From an uncultured Ellagibacter sp. (GTDB lineage Bacteria > Actinomycetota > Coriobacteriia > Coriobacteriales > Eggerthellaceae), in NCBI RefSeq assembly GCF_934617235.1, contig NZ_CAKTTZ010000018.1, positions 1-43,524 of the forward strand: DNA of 43,524 nucleotides, read 5' to 3'. Position numbers and translations under genes: made by a program. This document shows positions 1-8,741 of this stretch, one piece after another (within the stretch, counting starts at the first letter, position 1; the number at the start of each line of letters is the position of its first letter). The notes beneath the pieces were generated by a model. It ran no database searches, was not told the DNA's origin, and saw only the letters and a program-made list of their open reading frames with translations.

Positions 1-35
1 CCCGGGGGAGGGTTCCCCGGGCCGCGGCCTTTTTT
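1..35 (+). terminator. Rho-independent terminator of an upstream gene (left part cut by window edge)
   Basis: CCCGGGG at 1-7 pairs with CCCCGGG at 15-21, followed by GCCGCGGCC and six T at 30-35. The GC-rich 3' flank suggests the stem continues to the left of the window. The gene it ends is not visible. Confidence 0.75.
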
Positions 36-465
36 CGTTAAATGCAAGTGCTTTGCGATTTCAATCAGAGCCGTAGGAGTTTTCCGCATCTTCGTTTCTC
101 CGGCTGCACGAAATCTATCTTGTTGTCGAGTGTCTTGATTTGAGCCTGTCTTCGAGCAGGCGTTTTGCTTTGCTTTAGCGAACTTATGGGATAGAGGCGT
201 TCATGCGAAAAATGTCGCTGCCGGAATTGGCGCGACGCGTTTCTTCTCATATGATATACGTGAAAATTCTGTCGCAATGACTTATTTAAGGCTTGCTTAC
301 TAATCTTTCCTTGAAGGTTTTGCCTCGTTGCGCTAGGATAACACCAGTTTGATGCAATTTTTGCGTTGCCTATCTTTTGTATTCGTTCATTACTTCTTTT
401 ATTCTTCGGTGATTATTGTGCATAAGCACATTCTCATATCTTAATTCCCTATCTGAGGAGGACCC
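36..465. other. Intergenic region before tal, no convincing gene
   Basis: About 430 bases, visibly more A+T-rich than the genes on either side. The only open frame of note (65-277, minus, 70 codons) has no recognisable family, no good ribosome binding site and basic low-quality composition, so I do not call it. A promoter candidate is TTGAAG (311-316), 17 bases, TAGGAT (334-339). A second, weaker one is TTGATG (349-354), 16 bases, TATCTT (371-376). Both point towards tal-rho and would give a leader of about 100 bases. Confidence 0.5.
311..339 (+). promoter_or_regulatory. Putative sigma-70-type promoter for tal-rho
   Basis: TTGAAG at 311-316 and TAGGAT at 334-339 with 17 bases between. It is the best -35/-10 pair by eye in the region before tal; not proven. 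Confidence 0.35.
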
Positions 466-1152
466 GTGAAGTTCTTTCTTGACACCGCTGACCTTGCGGA
501 AATCGAGGAGGCTGCAAGCTGGGGCGCCCTTGCCGGCGTCACGACGAACCCGTCGCTGTATGCGCGCATCGGTGGAAAGCTCGATGATTTCCACAACCAT
601 ATCAAGCGCATCTGCGACATCGTTGGTCCGGATTGCCCTGTTTCGGCTGAGTCGGTGGCTATGCAGCGCGACGAGATTGTCGCTGATGGCCGCGAGCTCG
701 CTGCGATCGCGCCGAACGTCGTCGTGAAGATTCCGACCATGGTCGAGGGCCTTGCCGCCACCCATACCCTTGCTGCAGAGGGAATCCCAGTCAATATGAC
801 GCTTTGTTTCAGCGTTCCGCAGGCGCTTCTTGCGGCTCGTGCGGGCGCTCGCTACATTAGCCCCTTCATCGGTCGTTTCGACGATATCTCCGAGGACGGC
901 CTTGAGCAGGTTGCCAATATCGTGACGGCAATTAACAATTACGACTTTACCGGCAATACGGTTAACGGGGAACAGGTCGAGATTATCGCGGCTTCTATTC
1001 GCTCTGCGAATCACGTTACCCAAGCCGCGCTTATGGGCGCCGACATTGCGACGGTTCCTTTCGGCGTTCTCAAGAAGATGGTGCAGCATCCGCTGACTGA
1101 CCGCGGCCTCGATTCCTTCCTTAAGGACTGGGAGAAAGTGCAGCAGGCATAA
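466..1152 (+). CDS. tal: Transaldolase (TalC/MipB small family)
   Basis: A 228-residue class I aldolase of the small transaldolase/fructose-6-phosphate aldolase family, acting in the cytoplasmic non-oxidative pentose phosphate pathway. The Schiff-base lysine is K88 in VVVKIPTM. The position equivalent to Gln59 of E. coli FSA is Glu62 (SAES), and the Tyr131 position is Phe (SPFIGRFDD). Both are the transaldolase-type residues, so transaldolase is preferred over FSA. The start is GTG 466, with GAGGAGG at 455-461. The stop is followed three bases later by rho, so the two genes are probably co-transcribed. The length is normal for the family. Confidence 0.93.
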   Translation: MKFFLDTADLAEIEEAASWGALAGVTTNPSLYARIGGKLDDFHNHIKRICDIVGPDCPVSAESVAMQRDEIVADGRELAAIAPNVVVKIPTMVEGLAATHTLAAEGIPVNMTLCFSVPQALLAARAGARYISPFIGRFDDISEDGLEQVANIVTAINNYDFTGNTVNGEQVEIIAASIRSANHVTQAALMGADIATVPFGVLKKMVQHPLTDRGLDSFLKDWEKVQQA

Positions 1153-1155
1153 ATT

Positions 1156-3300
1156 ATGAGCGAAAATGAAGTAGCGGAGACCCAAGCGGCTCGCGCGCCC
1201 GAAGCTTCCGAAGCTCCGAAAAAGTCTGCCGCCAAATCGGACTCCGCTTCCCCCGTGAAGCGCGGCCCCGGTCGCCCACGGAAGGTGAAGGCTGAGACCA
1301 GCGAGTCGGCTGCAGAGGCAAAGCCGAAGCGCGGCCCTGGTCGGCCCCGTAAGACACCGGTTGCGGCTGAGGCCGCGGCGGATGCTGTTCAGTCGTCTGC
1401 TTCGGCTCCTGTTGAGGAGAAGCCGAAGCGTCGTCCTGGTCGCCCGCGGAAGAACCCTCTTCCCGAGGCTGTTGAGGGCGAGCCGAAGGTGAAGGCTGCG
1501 CCGACGACTGACAAGAAGACCGTTGAGCCTTCGGCAAACAGCGGCGGCGAATCGGGCAAGTCTCAACCTCGTGGTTCGAAGGCGGCTAAATCTACAGCGC
1601 GTGCTGTGCGTTCTGCGAAAGCGGCGGCTCGCGACGAGGAATCACCCAAGCCCGAGTCTCGCGCAGCTGAAGAGGGCGAGGCGCACTCTGCTGAGGCGGA
1701 GTCCGCTAAGCCTGCTGACGGCGCCTCCAAGCACGCTGGCGATTCAAAGCAAGATGCCGACGTTAAGCATTCCGCTGAGTCTTCTGCCGACGCTTCCCCA
1801 AAGGAGCCTTCTTCTTCCTCGAAGACTACGGTTCATGTACGTCGTTCTCGCGGGGAGCAGGGTTCATCGAACGATCAAAAGCAATCTGGTAAGAACTATT
1901 CCGGATACAACAAAGATCGCAACAATAATCAAAAGCAGTACCAGCAAAAGCATGGCAACGACCGCAAACAGCGTCGTGGTCGCAATCAGCAGAATCGCGA
2001 AATCACCCCGAGCGTGAATCGCGAGGAGCTTGCCGCTCTCAAAGTTGCGGAGCTGCGTGCAAAAGCTGCCGAGCTTGAGTTGGATGTGACGGGTCTTAAG
2101 AAGGCTGAGCTTGTCGATGCGGTGTACGAGGCGACCGTAAAGGCCGAGGGTTTTATCGAAGTCACTGGCATTCTCGATATCATGCCTGACGGATACGGTT
2201 TTCTGCGTACGCAAGGGTATCTCCCCAGCGAGACGGACGCCTACGTGGGACTCTCCATGATTCGCCGCAACGGATTGCGCAAGGGTGACATGGTGTGCGG
2301 GCAGACGCGCCCGGCGCGCGAGAACGAGAAGTTCGCGGCGATTCAGAAGCTCATCTCGGTCAACGGCAAGACGCCCGAAGAGGGGTCGAAGCGCCCCAAA
2401 TTTTCTGACCTCACGCCTGTCTATCCTGACGAGCGCCTGATCATGGAGCATGGCAAGAACACGATCACCGCTCGCGTGATCGATCTTGCGGCTCCGATCG
2501 GCAAAGGCCAGCGTGGCCTTATCGTGTCGCCCCCGAAGGCGGGCAAGACGACCATCTTGAAGGACATCGCGGCGTCTATCACGGCAAACAATCCTGAGGT
2601 TCACCTGATGTGCCTGCTTGTCGATGAGCGCCCCGAAGAAGTCACCGATATGGAGCGCTCGGTTCGCGGCGAGGTGGTTTCCTCAACGTTCGATATGCCG
2701 TGCGAAAACCACATCGCTGTGTCGGAGCTTGTTATCGAACGCGCGAAGCGTCTGGTGGAAATGGGCGAGGACGTCGTTATCCTGCTCGATTCTATTACGC
2801 GTCTTGCTCGCGCGTACAACCTTGCCCAGCCAGCTTCCGGGCGCATCCTTTCTGGTGGTGTTGACTCAACGGCGCTCTATCCGCCGAAGCGCTTCCTCGG
2901 CGCGGCTCGCAACATCGAAGGCGGCGGCAGCTTGACGATTCTCGCTTCTGCGCTCATCGATACCGGTTCGAAGATGGACGAGGTGATCTTCGAGGAATTC
3001 AAGGGCACGGGCAATATGGAGCTCAAGCTCGACCGCAACCTCGCCGATCGCAGAATCTTCCCGGCTATCGATCCGGTGACAAGCGGCACTCGCAAGGAAG
3101 ATTTGCTCCTTGATCCGCAGGAGGCCCCGCTTATTTGGGCAGTTCGTCGTATTCTGTCGAATATGAACAACACGGAACGTGCGATGGACATGCTCATCAA
3201 GTCGCTCAAGCGCACCGAGACGAATCAGGAATTCCTCTTGCGCACGGCGAAAAAGGCGCAATCGACTCACGGGAAGGTGGAAGAAAGCATCGAGCTGTAG
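1156..3300 (+). CDS. rho: Transcription termination factor Rho with long N-terminal insertion
   Basis: A 714-residue RNA-dependent ATPase/helicase that ends transcription. The C-terminal ~430 residues are canonical: Rho N-terminal helical domain near 285-330, cold-shock RNA-binding domain (YGFLRT) near 340-400, Walker A PPKAGKTT near 459-466, Walker B LLVDERPEEVTD near 486, and LLDSITRLARAYN near 540. The first ~280 residues are extra. They hold three AT-hook-like repeats (KRGPGRPRK twice and KRRPGRPRK, residues 35-43, about 58-66, 91-99), then an Ala/Glu/Lys/Ser-rich linker and an Asn/Gln-rich basic stretch at about 235-280. Long disordered N-terminal insertions are known in actinobacterial Rho. 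It starts 3 bases after tal with a weak ribosome binding site, suggesting translational coupling. Confidence 0.97.
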   Translation: MSENEVAETQAARAPEASEAPKKSAAKSDSASPVKRGPGRPRKVKAETSESAAEAKPKRGPGRPRKTPVAAEAAADAVQSSASAPVEEKPKRRPGRPRKNPLPEAVEGEPKVKAAPTTDKKTVEPSANSGGESGKSQPRGSKAAKSTARAVRSAKAAARDEESPKPESRAAEEGEAHSAEAESAKPADGASKHAGDSKQDADVKHSAESSADASPKEPSSSSKTTVHVRRSRGEQGSSNDQKQSGKNYSGYNKDRNNNQKQYQQKHGNDRKQRRGRNQQNREITPSVNREELAALKVAELRAKAAELELDVTGLKKAELVDAVYEATVKAEGFIEVTGILDIMPDGYGFLRTQGYLPSETDAYVGLSMIRRNGLRKGDMVCGQTRPARENEKFAAIQKLISVNGKTPEEGSKRPKFSDLTPVYPDERLIMEHGKNTITARVIDLAAPIGKGQRGLIVSPPKAGKTTILKDIAASITANNPEVHLMCLLVDERPEEVTDMERSVRGEVVSSTFDMPCENHIAVSELVIERAKRLVEMGEDVVILLDSITRLARAYNLAQPASGRILSGGVDSTALYPPKRFLGAARNIEGGGSLTILASALIDTGSKMDEVIFEEFKGTGNMELKLDRNLADRRIFPAIDPVTSGTRKEDLLLDPQEAPLIWAVRRILSNMNNTERAMDMLIKSLKRTETNQEFLLRTAKKAQSTHGKVEESIEL

Positions 3301-3360
3301 CGCGCTTTCTAACGTTGCCCCTGAATTTTCGATGCGCAAAGGGTTTTGCTTTATCAGTAG

Positions 3361-3393
3361 ACGCGCCGGGCATGTTCGTCCGGCGCGTTTTTT
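3361..3393 (+). terminator. Rho-independent terminator after rho
   Basis: ACGCGCCGG (3361-3369) pairs perfectly with CCGGCGCGT (3380-3388), followed by a run of T to 3393. Confidence 0.88.
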
Positions 3394-3430
3394 CATAAGG
3401 TAGTATGGGACTAAAAGACGAGGAGGGAAG

Positions 3431-4513
3431 ATGAACCAACAGCCTGATAGCACCCGACTGAATGGATTCTCCGACAACGCCAATGCCCAATATGCTCCTT
3501 ACCAGGCGCAACCGACTGGCCAGCCCTATTGGCAGCAACCGACGTATGGGGCTCAGTATGCCGCCGCGATGCAACCGCAGAAGAAGAGCCGAGGCTGGAT
3601 CGTCGCGCTTGTCGCGGTGGTGCTTCTGTTCGCCTTCCTGTTCGCGACGCTCGCATCGTGCAACAGCGTGATGATGGGGGCGAGCTCCTCGATGCTCGGA
3701 ACAGGCACCCAAAGCGCAGTCGACTCGCTTTCCGAAGATGCCGTCGGCGTGATCACCATCGACGGAACGATCGCCTACGATGGCACCACGGCAAGCCCTG
3801 AGGGCTTGAAGGCTCAGCTCGATCGCGCGGAGAACAACCCGCACATCAAGGTGGTCGTCCTTCGCGTCAACTCGGGCGGAGGCACGGCGACCGCGGGCGA
3901 GGAAATGGCCTGCTACGTCGAAGGCTTCTCGAAGCCCATCGTCGTCTCGAGTGCTTCGATGAATGCTTCGGCGGCTTATGAGATCTCGTCTCAGGCGGAC
4001 TATATCTTCACCGCGAAGACTACCGCCATCGGCGCTATTGGAACCGCTATGCAGGTGACCGACCTTTCGGGTCTGCTCGACAAGCTTGGCATTACAATAG
4101 AGAACATCACGTCGGCCGATAGTAAGGATTCGAGCTACGGAACCCGCCCGCTCACCGAAGAGGAGCGCGAGTATTACCAGAGCATGGTCGATGTGATCAA
4201 CGAGACGTTCATGGAGACCGTCGCGTCGGGTCGCTCGCTGTCGATGGAGCAGGTTCGCGCCCTTGCCACGGGGCTTACTTACACCGGCATTGAAGCGGTC
4301 CAAAACGGCCTCGCGGACGAGATCGGCACGAGGGAAGACGCCATCGCGAAGGCAGCGGAGCTTGCCGGCATGCGCACCTATGCGGTCGTGAGCCTCGAGC
4401 CCGATTCCGACGACCTGTCCGATCTTGTCGGCCTGCTTTCGAGCAGCAAGATGTCGAACGAAGATGTGATCGAAAGATTGAAGGAGCTTAACGGCAATGG
4501 CCCACAGCACTAA
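3431..4513 (+). CDS. sppA: Signal peptide peptidase SppA
   Basis: A 360-residue membrane serine protease of the S49 family that degrades leftover signal peptides at the membrane. Residues 1-53 are a Gln/Pro/Tyr-rich cytoplasmic tail, followed by a single membrane segment at about 55-77 and then the protease domain. The Ser-Lys dyad appears to be Ser180 (NASAAYEIS) and Lys232 (ADSKDSSYG), matching the spacing in short Bacillus-type SppA. A glycine-rich oxyanion motif (NSGGGTATAGE) is present. ATG 3431 is preceded by GAGGAGGG. The last 17 bases overlap the next gene. LASC at residues 74-77 resembles a lipobox but lies far from the N-terminus. Confidence 0.9.
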   Translation: MNQQPDSTRLNGFSDNANAQYAPYQAQPTGQPYWQQPTYGAQYAAAMQPQKKSRGWIVALVAVVLLFAFLFATLASCNSVMMGASSSMLGTGTQSAVDSLSEDAVGVITIDGTIAYDGTTASPEGLKAQLDRAENNPHIKVVVLRVNSGGGTATAGEEMACYVEGFSKPIVVSSASMNASAAYEISSQADYIFTAKTTAIGAIGTAMQVTDLSGLLDKLGITIENITSADSKDSSYGTRPLTEEEREYYQSMVDVINETFMETVASGRSLSMEQVRALATGLTYTGIEAVQNGLADEIGTREDAIAKAAELAGMRTYAVVSLEPDSDDLSDLVGLLSSSKMSNEDVIERLKELNGNGPQH

Positions 4514-6524
4514 TGAGAACCCGGTCGAATGGCCTGCGCGCGCGGTAGTCACCGCGGGCATGCCCTACGGCAACAAGCCGCTGCATTTCGGCCATGTCGG
4601 CGGGGTGTTCGTCCCAGCCGATGCGTTCGCGCGCTTTTTGCGGGACCGCATCGGCAAGGATAACGTCCGCTTCGTTTCCGGAACCGACTGCTTCGGCTCC
4701 CCGATCAACGAGGGCTATCGAAAGCTCGTCGAGGCGGGGGAGTTCGACGGGAGCATCTCCGACTACGTGATGCGCAACCATGAGCGCCAGGCGAACACGC
4801 TGCGCTCCTACGGCATCAGTCTCTCCATTTACGATGGCTCGGGAATCGGCCATGCGGGCGAGGTTCATCAGCGCGTTTCGGAGGCGTTCATCGAGAAGCT
4901 GTATGCGAACGGCTTTCTCCATAAGGAATCGACGCTTCAGTTCTACGACACCGAGGCCCAAACGTTCTTAAACGGTCGTCAGGTCGTGGGACATTGCCCG
5001 GTTCAGGGCTGCAAGTCGGAGCATGCGTATGCCGACGAGTGCGACCTGGGCCATCAGTACGACCCGGTCGACCTCATCGCGCCGAAATCGTCTGTCACGG
5101 GAACGGTGCCCGAGATGCGCCCGGTTGAGAACTGGTATTTCGACCTGCCCGCCTTCTCCGAGTTCTTGAAAAAACACGTGGAAGCGCTCAAGGCCGACCC
5201 CACCATTCGCGATGTTGTCCCGCAGACAATCGAGGAATTCCTCACGCCTCCGGTGGTTTACGTGAAAAACGAGGCTGAGGACGCTTATCGCGAGATTGCC
5301 TCAGAGCTGCCGAAGCACACTTTCCGCCCTGCGGAGAAGGGCAAGCAGAGCTTCGAGCTCGAATTCTCGTCCATCGAGGATCGCGACGCGGCGCGCCCTT
5401 TGCTCGCGCGGGCGAACATTCGCTTCCGCATGGGCAAGACGCTCGTTCCCTTCCGCATCACCGGCAACATCGAGTGGGGCGTGAAGGCTCCGGTTATCGA
5501 AGGCGTCGAGGGACTCACCGTGTGGTGCTGGCCTGAGTCGCTGTGGGCGCCGATCTCGTTTACCATGGCGGTGAACGATGAGCTCGGTCTTCCGCGTTCG
5601 AGCTGGCAGGAGTGGTGGTGCTCGGATGACGCGGAGGTATTCCAGTTCATCGGGCAGGACAACCTTTACTTCTACGGTGTTGCTCAGCCGGCGATGTGGG
5701 AGGCGCTCAATCCCGGGAACTTCTTCGGAGGCGAACAGTCCCCCGCGCTGCGCCAGACGACGCTCATCGCGAACCACCATTTGCTGCTCGGCAACAAGAA
5801 GGCATCGTCGTCGAGCGCGGTGAAGCCGCCCTCTGCCGACGAACTGCTTGATTACTACACGCCCGAACAGCTGCGTGCGCATTTCCTTGCACTCGGCCTC
5901 GATCAGAAGTCGGTCGGGTTCAAGCCCAAGCCCTTCGACCCCGATGAGTCGAAGCGCACCGATCCGCGCGTGGCCGACCCAGCGCTCAAGGAAGGGACGC
6001 TGCTCACCAACGTGTTCAACCGCCTGGCGCGCAGCTGCTTCTACGAGGCGCAGAAGAACTTCGATGGCATGATGCCGCTTTGCGCGATCAGCGAGGAAGT
6101 CGTCGCGCGCGCGCAGAAGGCGCTTCATACCTACGATGAGCTCATGCGCAAAGTCGAGCTGCACACGGTGATGTCGCTCATGGATGAGTTTATCCGCTAC
6201 TCGAACAAGTACTGGACCGACGGCATCAGGGAGGCTGAGCTTTCCGGCGACGCCGATGCGCGTCGACAAGTGCTTGCGGACTCGTTCTATCTGCTGCGCA
6301 TGTGCACGTTGCTCATGCACCCGATCGTGCCGTTTGGCTGTGAGAAGATCTGTCTGCAGATGAACTTCGATGCCGATGAGTTCTTCAGCTGGAATTACGA
6401 CTTCGAGGGCATGGGCGAGCTGTGCGGCGCCGCCGAGCTTGACGAGGGGGCTCATCGCGTTCGCGAGCTTCCGCCGCGCTTCGACTTCTTCGAGAAGCAC
6501 GAGAGCCAGATCAAGAAGAAGTAG
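4497..6524 (+). CDS. Methionyl-tRNA synthetase homologue with degenerate KMSKS motif
   Basis: A 675-residue class I aminoacyl-tRNA synthetase fold most like MetRS. It has a HIGH-type motif (HFGH, residues 30-33), a zinc-knuckle-like module with C167, C172, C182 and H186, MetRS-like core segments (VENWYFDLP, GNIEWGVKAP, IGQDNLYFYG) and an anticodon-binding-type helical C-terminus. Two features are odd. The place where KMSKS is expected reads NKKASSSS (433-440). About 60 extra residues (about 258-318) are inserted between VVYVKNE and FRITGNIEWG. It overlaps the end of sppA. It may be the cell's MetRS, or a paralogue with altered or lost aminoacylation. I leave the symbol blank because I cannot see whether a second MetRS exists. 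Confidence 0.85.
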   Translation: MAHSTNENPVEWPARAVVTAGMPYGNKPLHFGHVGGVFVPADAFARFLRDRIGKDNVRFVSGTDCFGSPINEGYRKLVEAGEFDGSISDYVMRNHERQANTLRSYGISLSIYDGSGIGHAGEVHQRVSEAFIEKLYANGFLHKESTLQFYDTEAQTFLNGRQVVGHCPVQGCKSEHAYADECDLGHQYDPVDLIAPKSSVTGTVPEMRPVENWYFDLPAFSEFLKKHVEALKADPTIRDVVPQTIEEFLTPPVVYVKNEAEDAYREIASELPKHTFRPAEKGKQSFELEFSSIEDRDAARPLLARANIRFRMGKTLVPFRITGNIEWGVKAPVIEGVEGLTVWCWPESLWAPISFTMAVNDELGLPRSSWQEWWCSDDAEVFQFIGQDNLYFYGVAQPAMWEALNPGNFFGGEQSPALRQTTLIANHHLLLGNKKASSSSAVKPPSADELLDYYTPEQLRAHFLALGLDQKSVGFKPKPFDPDESKRTDPRVADPALKEGTLLTNVFNRLARSCFYEAQKNFDGMMPLCAISEEVVARAQKALHTYDELMRKVELHTVMSLMDEFIRYSNKYWTDGIREAELSGDADARRQVLADSFYLLRMCTLLMHPIVPFGCEKICLQMNFDADEFFSWNYDFEGMGELCGAAELDEGAHRVRELPPRFDFFEKHESQIKKK

Positions 6525-6559
6525 CAGGTCGCTTGCGCTAGCAGGGTTGTGGCTTTGAG

Positions 6560-6598
6560 TGCGGGTGGAAGGGTTGCCTTTCCGCCCGCATTTTCTTT
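6560..6598 (+). terminator. Rho-independent terminator after the MetRS homologue
   Basis: TGCGGGTGGAA (6560-6570) pairs with TTCCGCCCGCA (6580-6590) with one G-U pair, followed by TTTTCTTT. Confidence 0.85.
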
Positions 6599-6707
6599 CG
6601 TTGCGAGCCCGCCGCGCGTCTCGTTTCGATGGGGCGGGAAGCTTGCTGCGCGAAAAATGACGTTTCCGTCCCGTCGCCTTTCTTCATAAGAAAACGCATT
6701 TTTGCTC

Positions 6708-6737
6708 TTGTCGAAGCCTAGGGAAGAGCGTTATAAT
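6708..6737 (+). promoter_or_regulatory. Promoter of rpsB-tsf
   Basis: TTGTCG (6708-6713), 18 bases, perfect TATAAT (6732-6737). It lies about 105 bases before rpsB, leaving room for a structured leader. Confidence 0.6.
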
Positions 6738-6800
6738 TCAACGGTTTCTATATTACACATGCTTGTGCGACCCACGCCGCCAGTGGCCAACCGAAAAAGG

Positions 6801-6825
6801 CTGCGGTAGTTGGGGATGACCGCAG
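6801..6825 (+). promoter_or_regulatory. Hairpin in the rpsB leader
   Basis: CTGCGGT (6801-6807) pairs with ACCGCAG (6819-6825) just upstream of the rpsB start region. Autoregulated S2 leaders are known in other bacteria. I do not recognise this one as a described family, so a regulatory role is inference only. Confidence 0.3.
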
Positions 6826-6852
6826 GCAGAGGATTAACGAATGGAGAAGAAC

Positions 6853-7608
6853 ATGACGAAAGTCAGCATTCAGTCGCTGCTCGATGCAGGCGCGCACTTC
6901 GGTCATCAGACCCGCCGCTGGAACCCCAAGATGAAGCCGTACATCTTCGGCCATCGCGGTGACATCTACATCATCGACCTCAAGCAGACCCTCATCGGTC
7001 TCGACCAGGCCTACACCTTCGCTTCCGAAACCGCCAAGAAGGGCGGCACCGTGCTGTTCGTCGGCACCAAGAAGCAGGCTCAGGAGCCGATCGCCGACGC
7101 TGCGAACCGCTGCGGTATGCCGTATGTGAACGCCCGTTGGCTTGGTGGCATGCTCACCAACTTCCAGACCATCCGCTCCCGCGTTGCCCGCATGGAGGAG
7201 CTCGAGGCCATGGATACCGACGGCCGCATGGCGTCGCTTCCCAAGAAGGAGCAGATCCTGCTGCACAAGGAGCTCGGCAAGCTGCAGACCAACCTCAACG
7301 GTATCCGCAACATGAAGCGCACCCCCGATGCCGTCTTCGTGATCGACACCAACCGCGAGGGCATCGCCATCCATGAGTGCAAGCGTCTCGGCATCCCCGT
7401 GATCGGCACGCTCGACACCAACTGCGATCCGGACGACGTCGAGTTCGGTATCCCGGCAAACGACGACGCTATCCGCTCCGTGCGTCTGCTCGCCGACTTC
7501 GTGGCCGACGCCGTTATCGCTGGCACGGGCGCTCCCGTGACCGCTGCCGAGATGGAAGCTGCCCCTGCTGAGGCTGCTCCCGCCGAGGAAGCTCCTGCCG
7601 CTGAATAG
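6853..7608 (+). CDS. rpsB: 30S ribosomal protein S2
   Basis: Small-subunit protein needed for late 30S assembly and S1 docking. The signature HFGHQTRRWNPKM is near the N-terminus, and TNREGIAIHECKRLGIPVIG and DTNCDPD follow in normal order. The C-terminus is an Ala/Pro/Glu-rich tail of about 25 residues. ATG 6853 is preferred: GGAGAAG lies at 6843-6849 and the resulting N-terminus (MTKVSIQSLL) matches the usual length before AGAHFGH. An in-frame ATG at 6841 would add four residues and has AGAGG eight bases upstream. It is followed by tsf as usual. Confidence 0.95.
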   Translation: MTKVSIQSLLDAGAHFGHQTRRWNPKMKPYIFGHRGDIYIIDLKQTLIGLDQAYTFASETAKKGGTVLFVGTKKQAQEPIADAANRCGMPYVNARWLGGMLTNFQTIRSRVARMEELEAMDTDGRMASLPKKEQILLHKELGKLQTNLNGIRNMKRTPDAVFVIDTNREGIAIHECKRLGIPVIGTLDTNCDPDDVEFGIPANDDAIRSVRLLADFVADAVIAGTGAPVTAAEMEAAPAEAAPAEEAPAAE

Positions 7609-7627
7609 CGCAAACGTTTAGCTCCAG

Positions 7628-7656
7628 CCGCGCGCTCGAAAGGGGGCGCGGTGTTT
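7628..7656 (+). terminator. Possible attenuating terminator between rpsB and tsf
   Basis: CCGCGC (7628-7633) pairs with GCGCGG (7646-7651). The inner bases can extend the stem to a GAAA loop, and TGTTTTC follows. The weak U-tract suggests partial rather than full termination, setting rpsB above tsf. This is inferred. Confidence 0.45.
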
Positions 7657-7690
7657 TCATTCATCTTTCACTTGAGAGAAAGGAACATCC

Positions 7691-8551
7691 GTGGCTGCAA
7701 TTACCGCTGCAATGGTCAAAGAGCTCCGCGAAATGACCGACGCCGGCATGATGGAGTGCAAGAAGGCGCTCGTCGAGGCCGATGGCGATATGGACAAGGC
7801 CGTTGACGTTCTTCGTACCCGTGGTTTGGCTGCTGCCGCCAAGAAGGTTGGCCGTGCCACCAACGAGGGCACCGTTATGGCCATCGTTTCCGACGACGCA
7901 ACCAAGGGCGCTGTCGTCGAGCTCAACTGCGAGACCGACTTCGTTGGCATGAACGAGAAGTTCAAGGGCTACGCTGAGAAGATCGCCCGCGCCGCTATGG
8001 CTGCCAACGTTGAAGACATCGAGGCTCTGAAGGCTGTCGACGCTGAAGGCGAAACCGTCGAGGACGTGCTCACCGACGCCATCCACACGCTCGGCGAGAA
8101 CATGAACCTCGCTCGTGCTGCCGTCGTCGAGGCTGGCGGCGTTGCCTCCTACATTCATGGCGGCGGCAAGATCGGCGTTCTCGTGACGTTCGACGTCGAG
8201 GGTATCGATCCGGCTTCCGACGAGTTCCAGCATTGCGGCCGCGACGTCGCCATGCAGGTTGCTGCTGCTTCTCCGGTTTCCGCTACCCGCGAGTCCGTTC
8301 CTGCTGAGGTTGTCGCGCACGAGATGGAGATCTACAAGGCTCAGGCTGCCGATTCCGGCAAGCCCGAGAACATCCAGGAGAAGATCGCCACTGGCCGTCT
8401 CGAGAAGTTCTACAAGGAGAACTGCCTCACCGAGCAGGCGTTCGTCAAGAACCCGGACCAGAGCGTGAGCGAATACGTCAACGAGGTCGCCAAGAACCTC
8501 GGCGGCACCATCAAGGTGTCCGGCTTCAAGCGTTTCATGCTCGGCGAATAG
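7691..8551 (+). CDS. tsf: Translation elongation factor Ts
   Basis: A 286-residue guanine-nucleotide exchange factor for EF-Tu. The N-terminal UBA-like domain (VKELREMTDAGMMECKKAL) and the core motif (ELNCETDFVG) are intact, and the C-terminal core ends normally. GTG 7691 follows GAGAAAGGA. The usual downstream partners pyrH and frr are absent here; a terminator and murA follow instead. Confidence 0.97.
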   Translation: MAAITAAMVKELREMTDAGMMECKKALVEADGDMDKAVDVLRTRGLAAAAKKVGRATNEGTVMAIVSDDATKGAVVELNCETDFVGMNEKFKGYAEKIARAAMAANVEDIEALKAVDAEGETVEDVLTDAIHTLGENMNLARAAVVEAGGVASYIHGGGKIGVLVTFDVEGIDPASDEFQHCGRDVAMQVAAASPVSATRESVPAEVVAHEMEIYKAQAADSGKPENIQEKIATGRLEKFYKENCLTEQAFVKNPDQSVSEYVNEVAKNLGGTIKVSGFKRFMLGE

Positions 8552-8620
8552 TCGACGCTCTTGCTGTTTCGGCACATTGGCGGGTTTCCGCTCTTGCGCC
8601 TGTAACCAAACGCTTTACTT

Positions 8621-8654
8621 GTGAAGGCTCGCCGCGTGCGGGCCTTCGCTTTTT
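8621..8654 (+). terminator. Rho-independent terminator after tsf
   Basis: GTGAAGGC (8621-8628) pairs with GCCTTCGC (8642-8649) with one wobble pair, then TTTTT. A TATAAT at 8654-8659 overlaps the tail and could be a -10 for murA, but I see no matching -35. Confidence 0.8.
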
Positions 8655-8741
8655 ATAATGGATGGACTGGAATGTTGTTAGTGCACGGTTTCGGGTCGAT
8701 GGGGTCGGCCCGCCGTACGTCGTGATAGAAGGTGCTCTTCC

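Noticed and set aside
65..277. Possible small minus-strand gene before tal
   Set aside because: No good ribosome binding site, no family, composition of random AT-rich DNA.
370..1566. Long minus-strand open frame (398 codons) across tal and rho
   Set aside because: Antisense shadow of two certain genes; Leu/Arg-rich composition, no family features.
3206..4561. Long minus-strand open frame opposite sppA
   Set aside because: Shadow of high-GC codon use in sppA; no ribosome binding site or domain.
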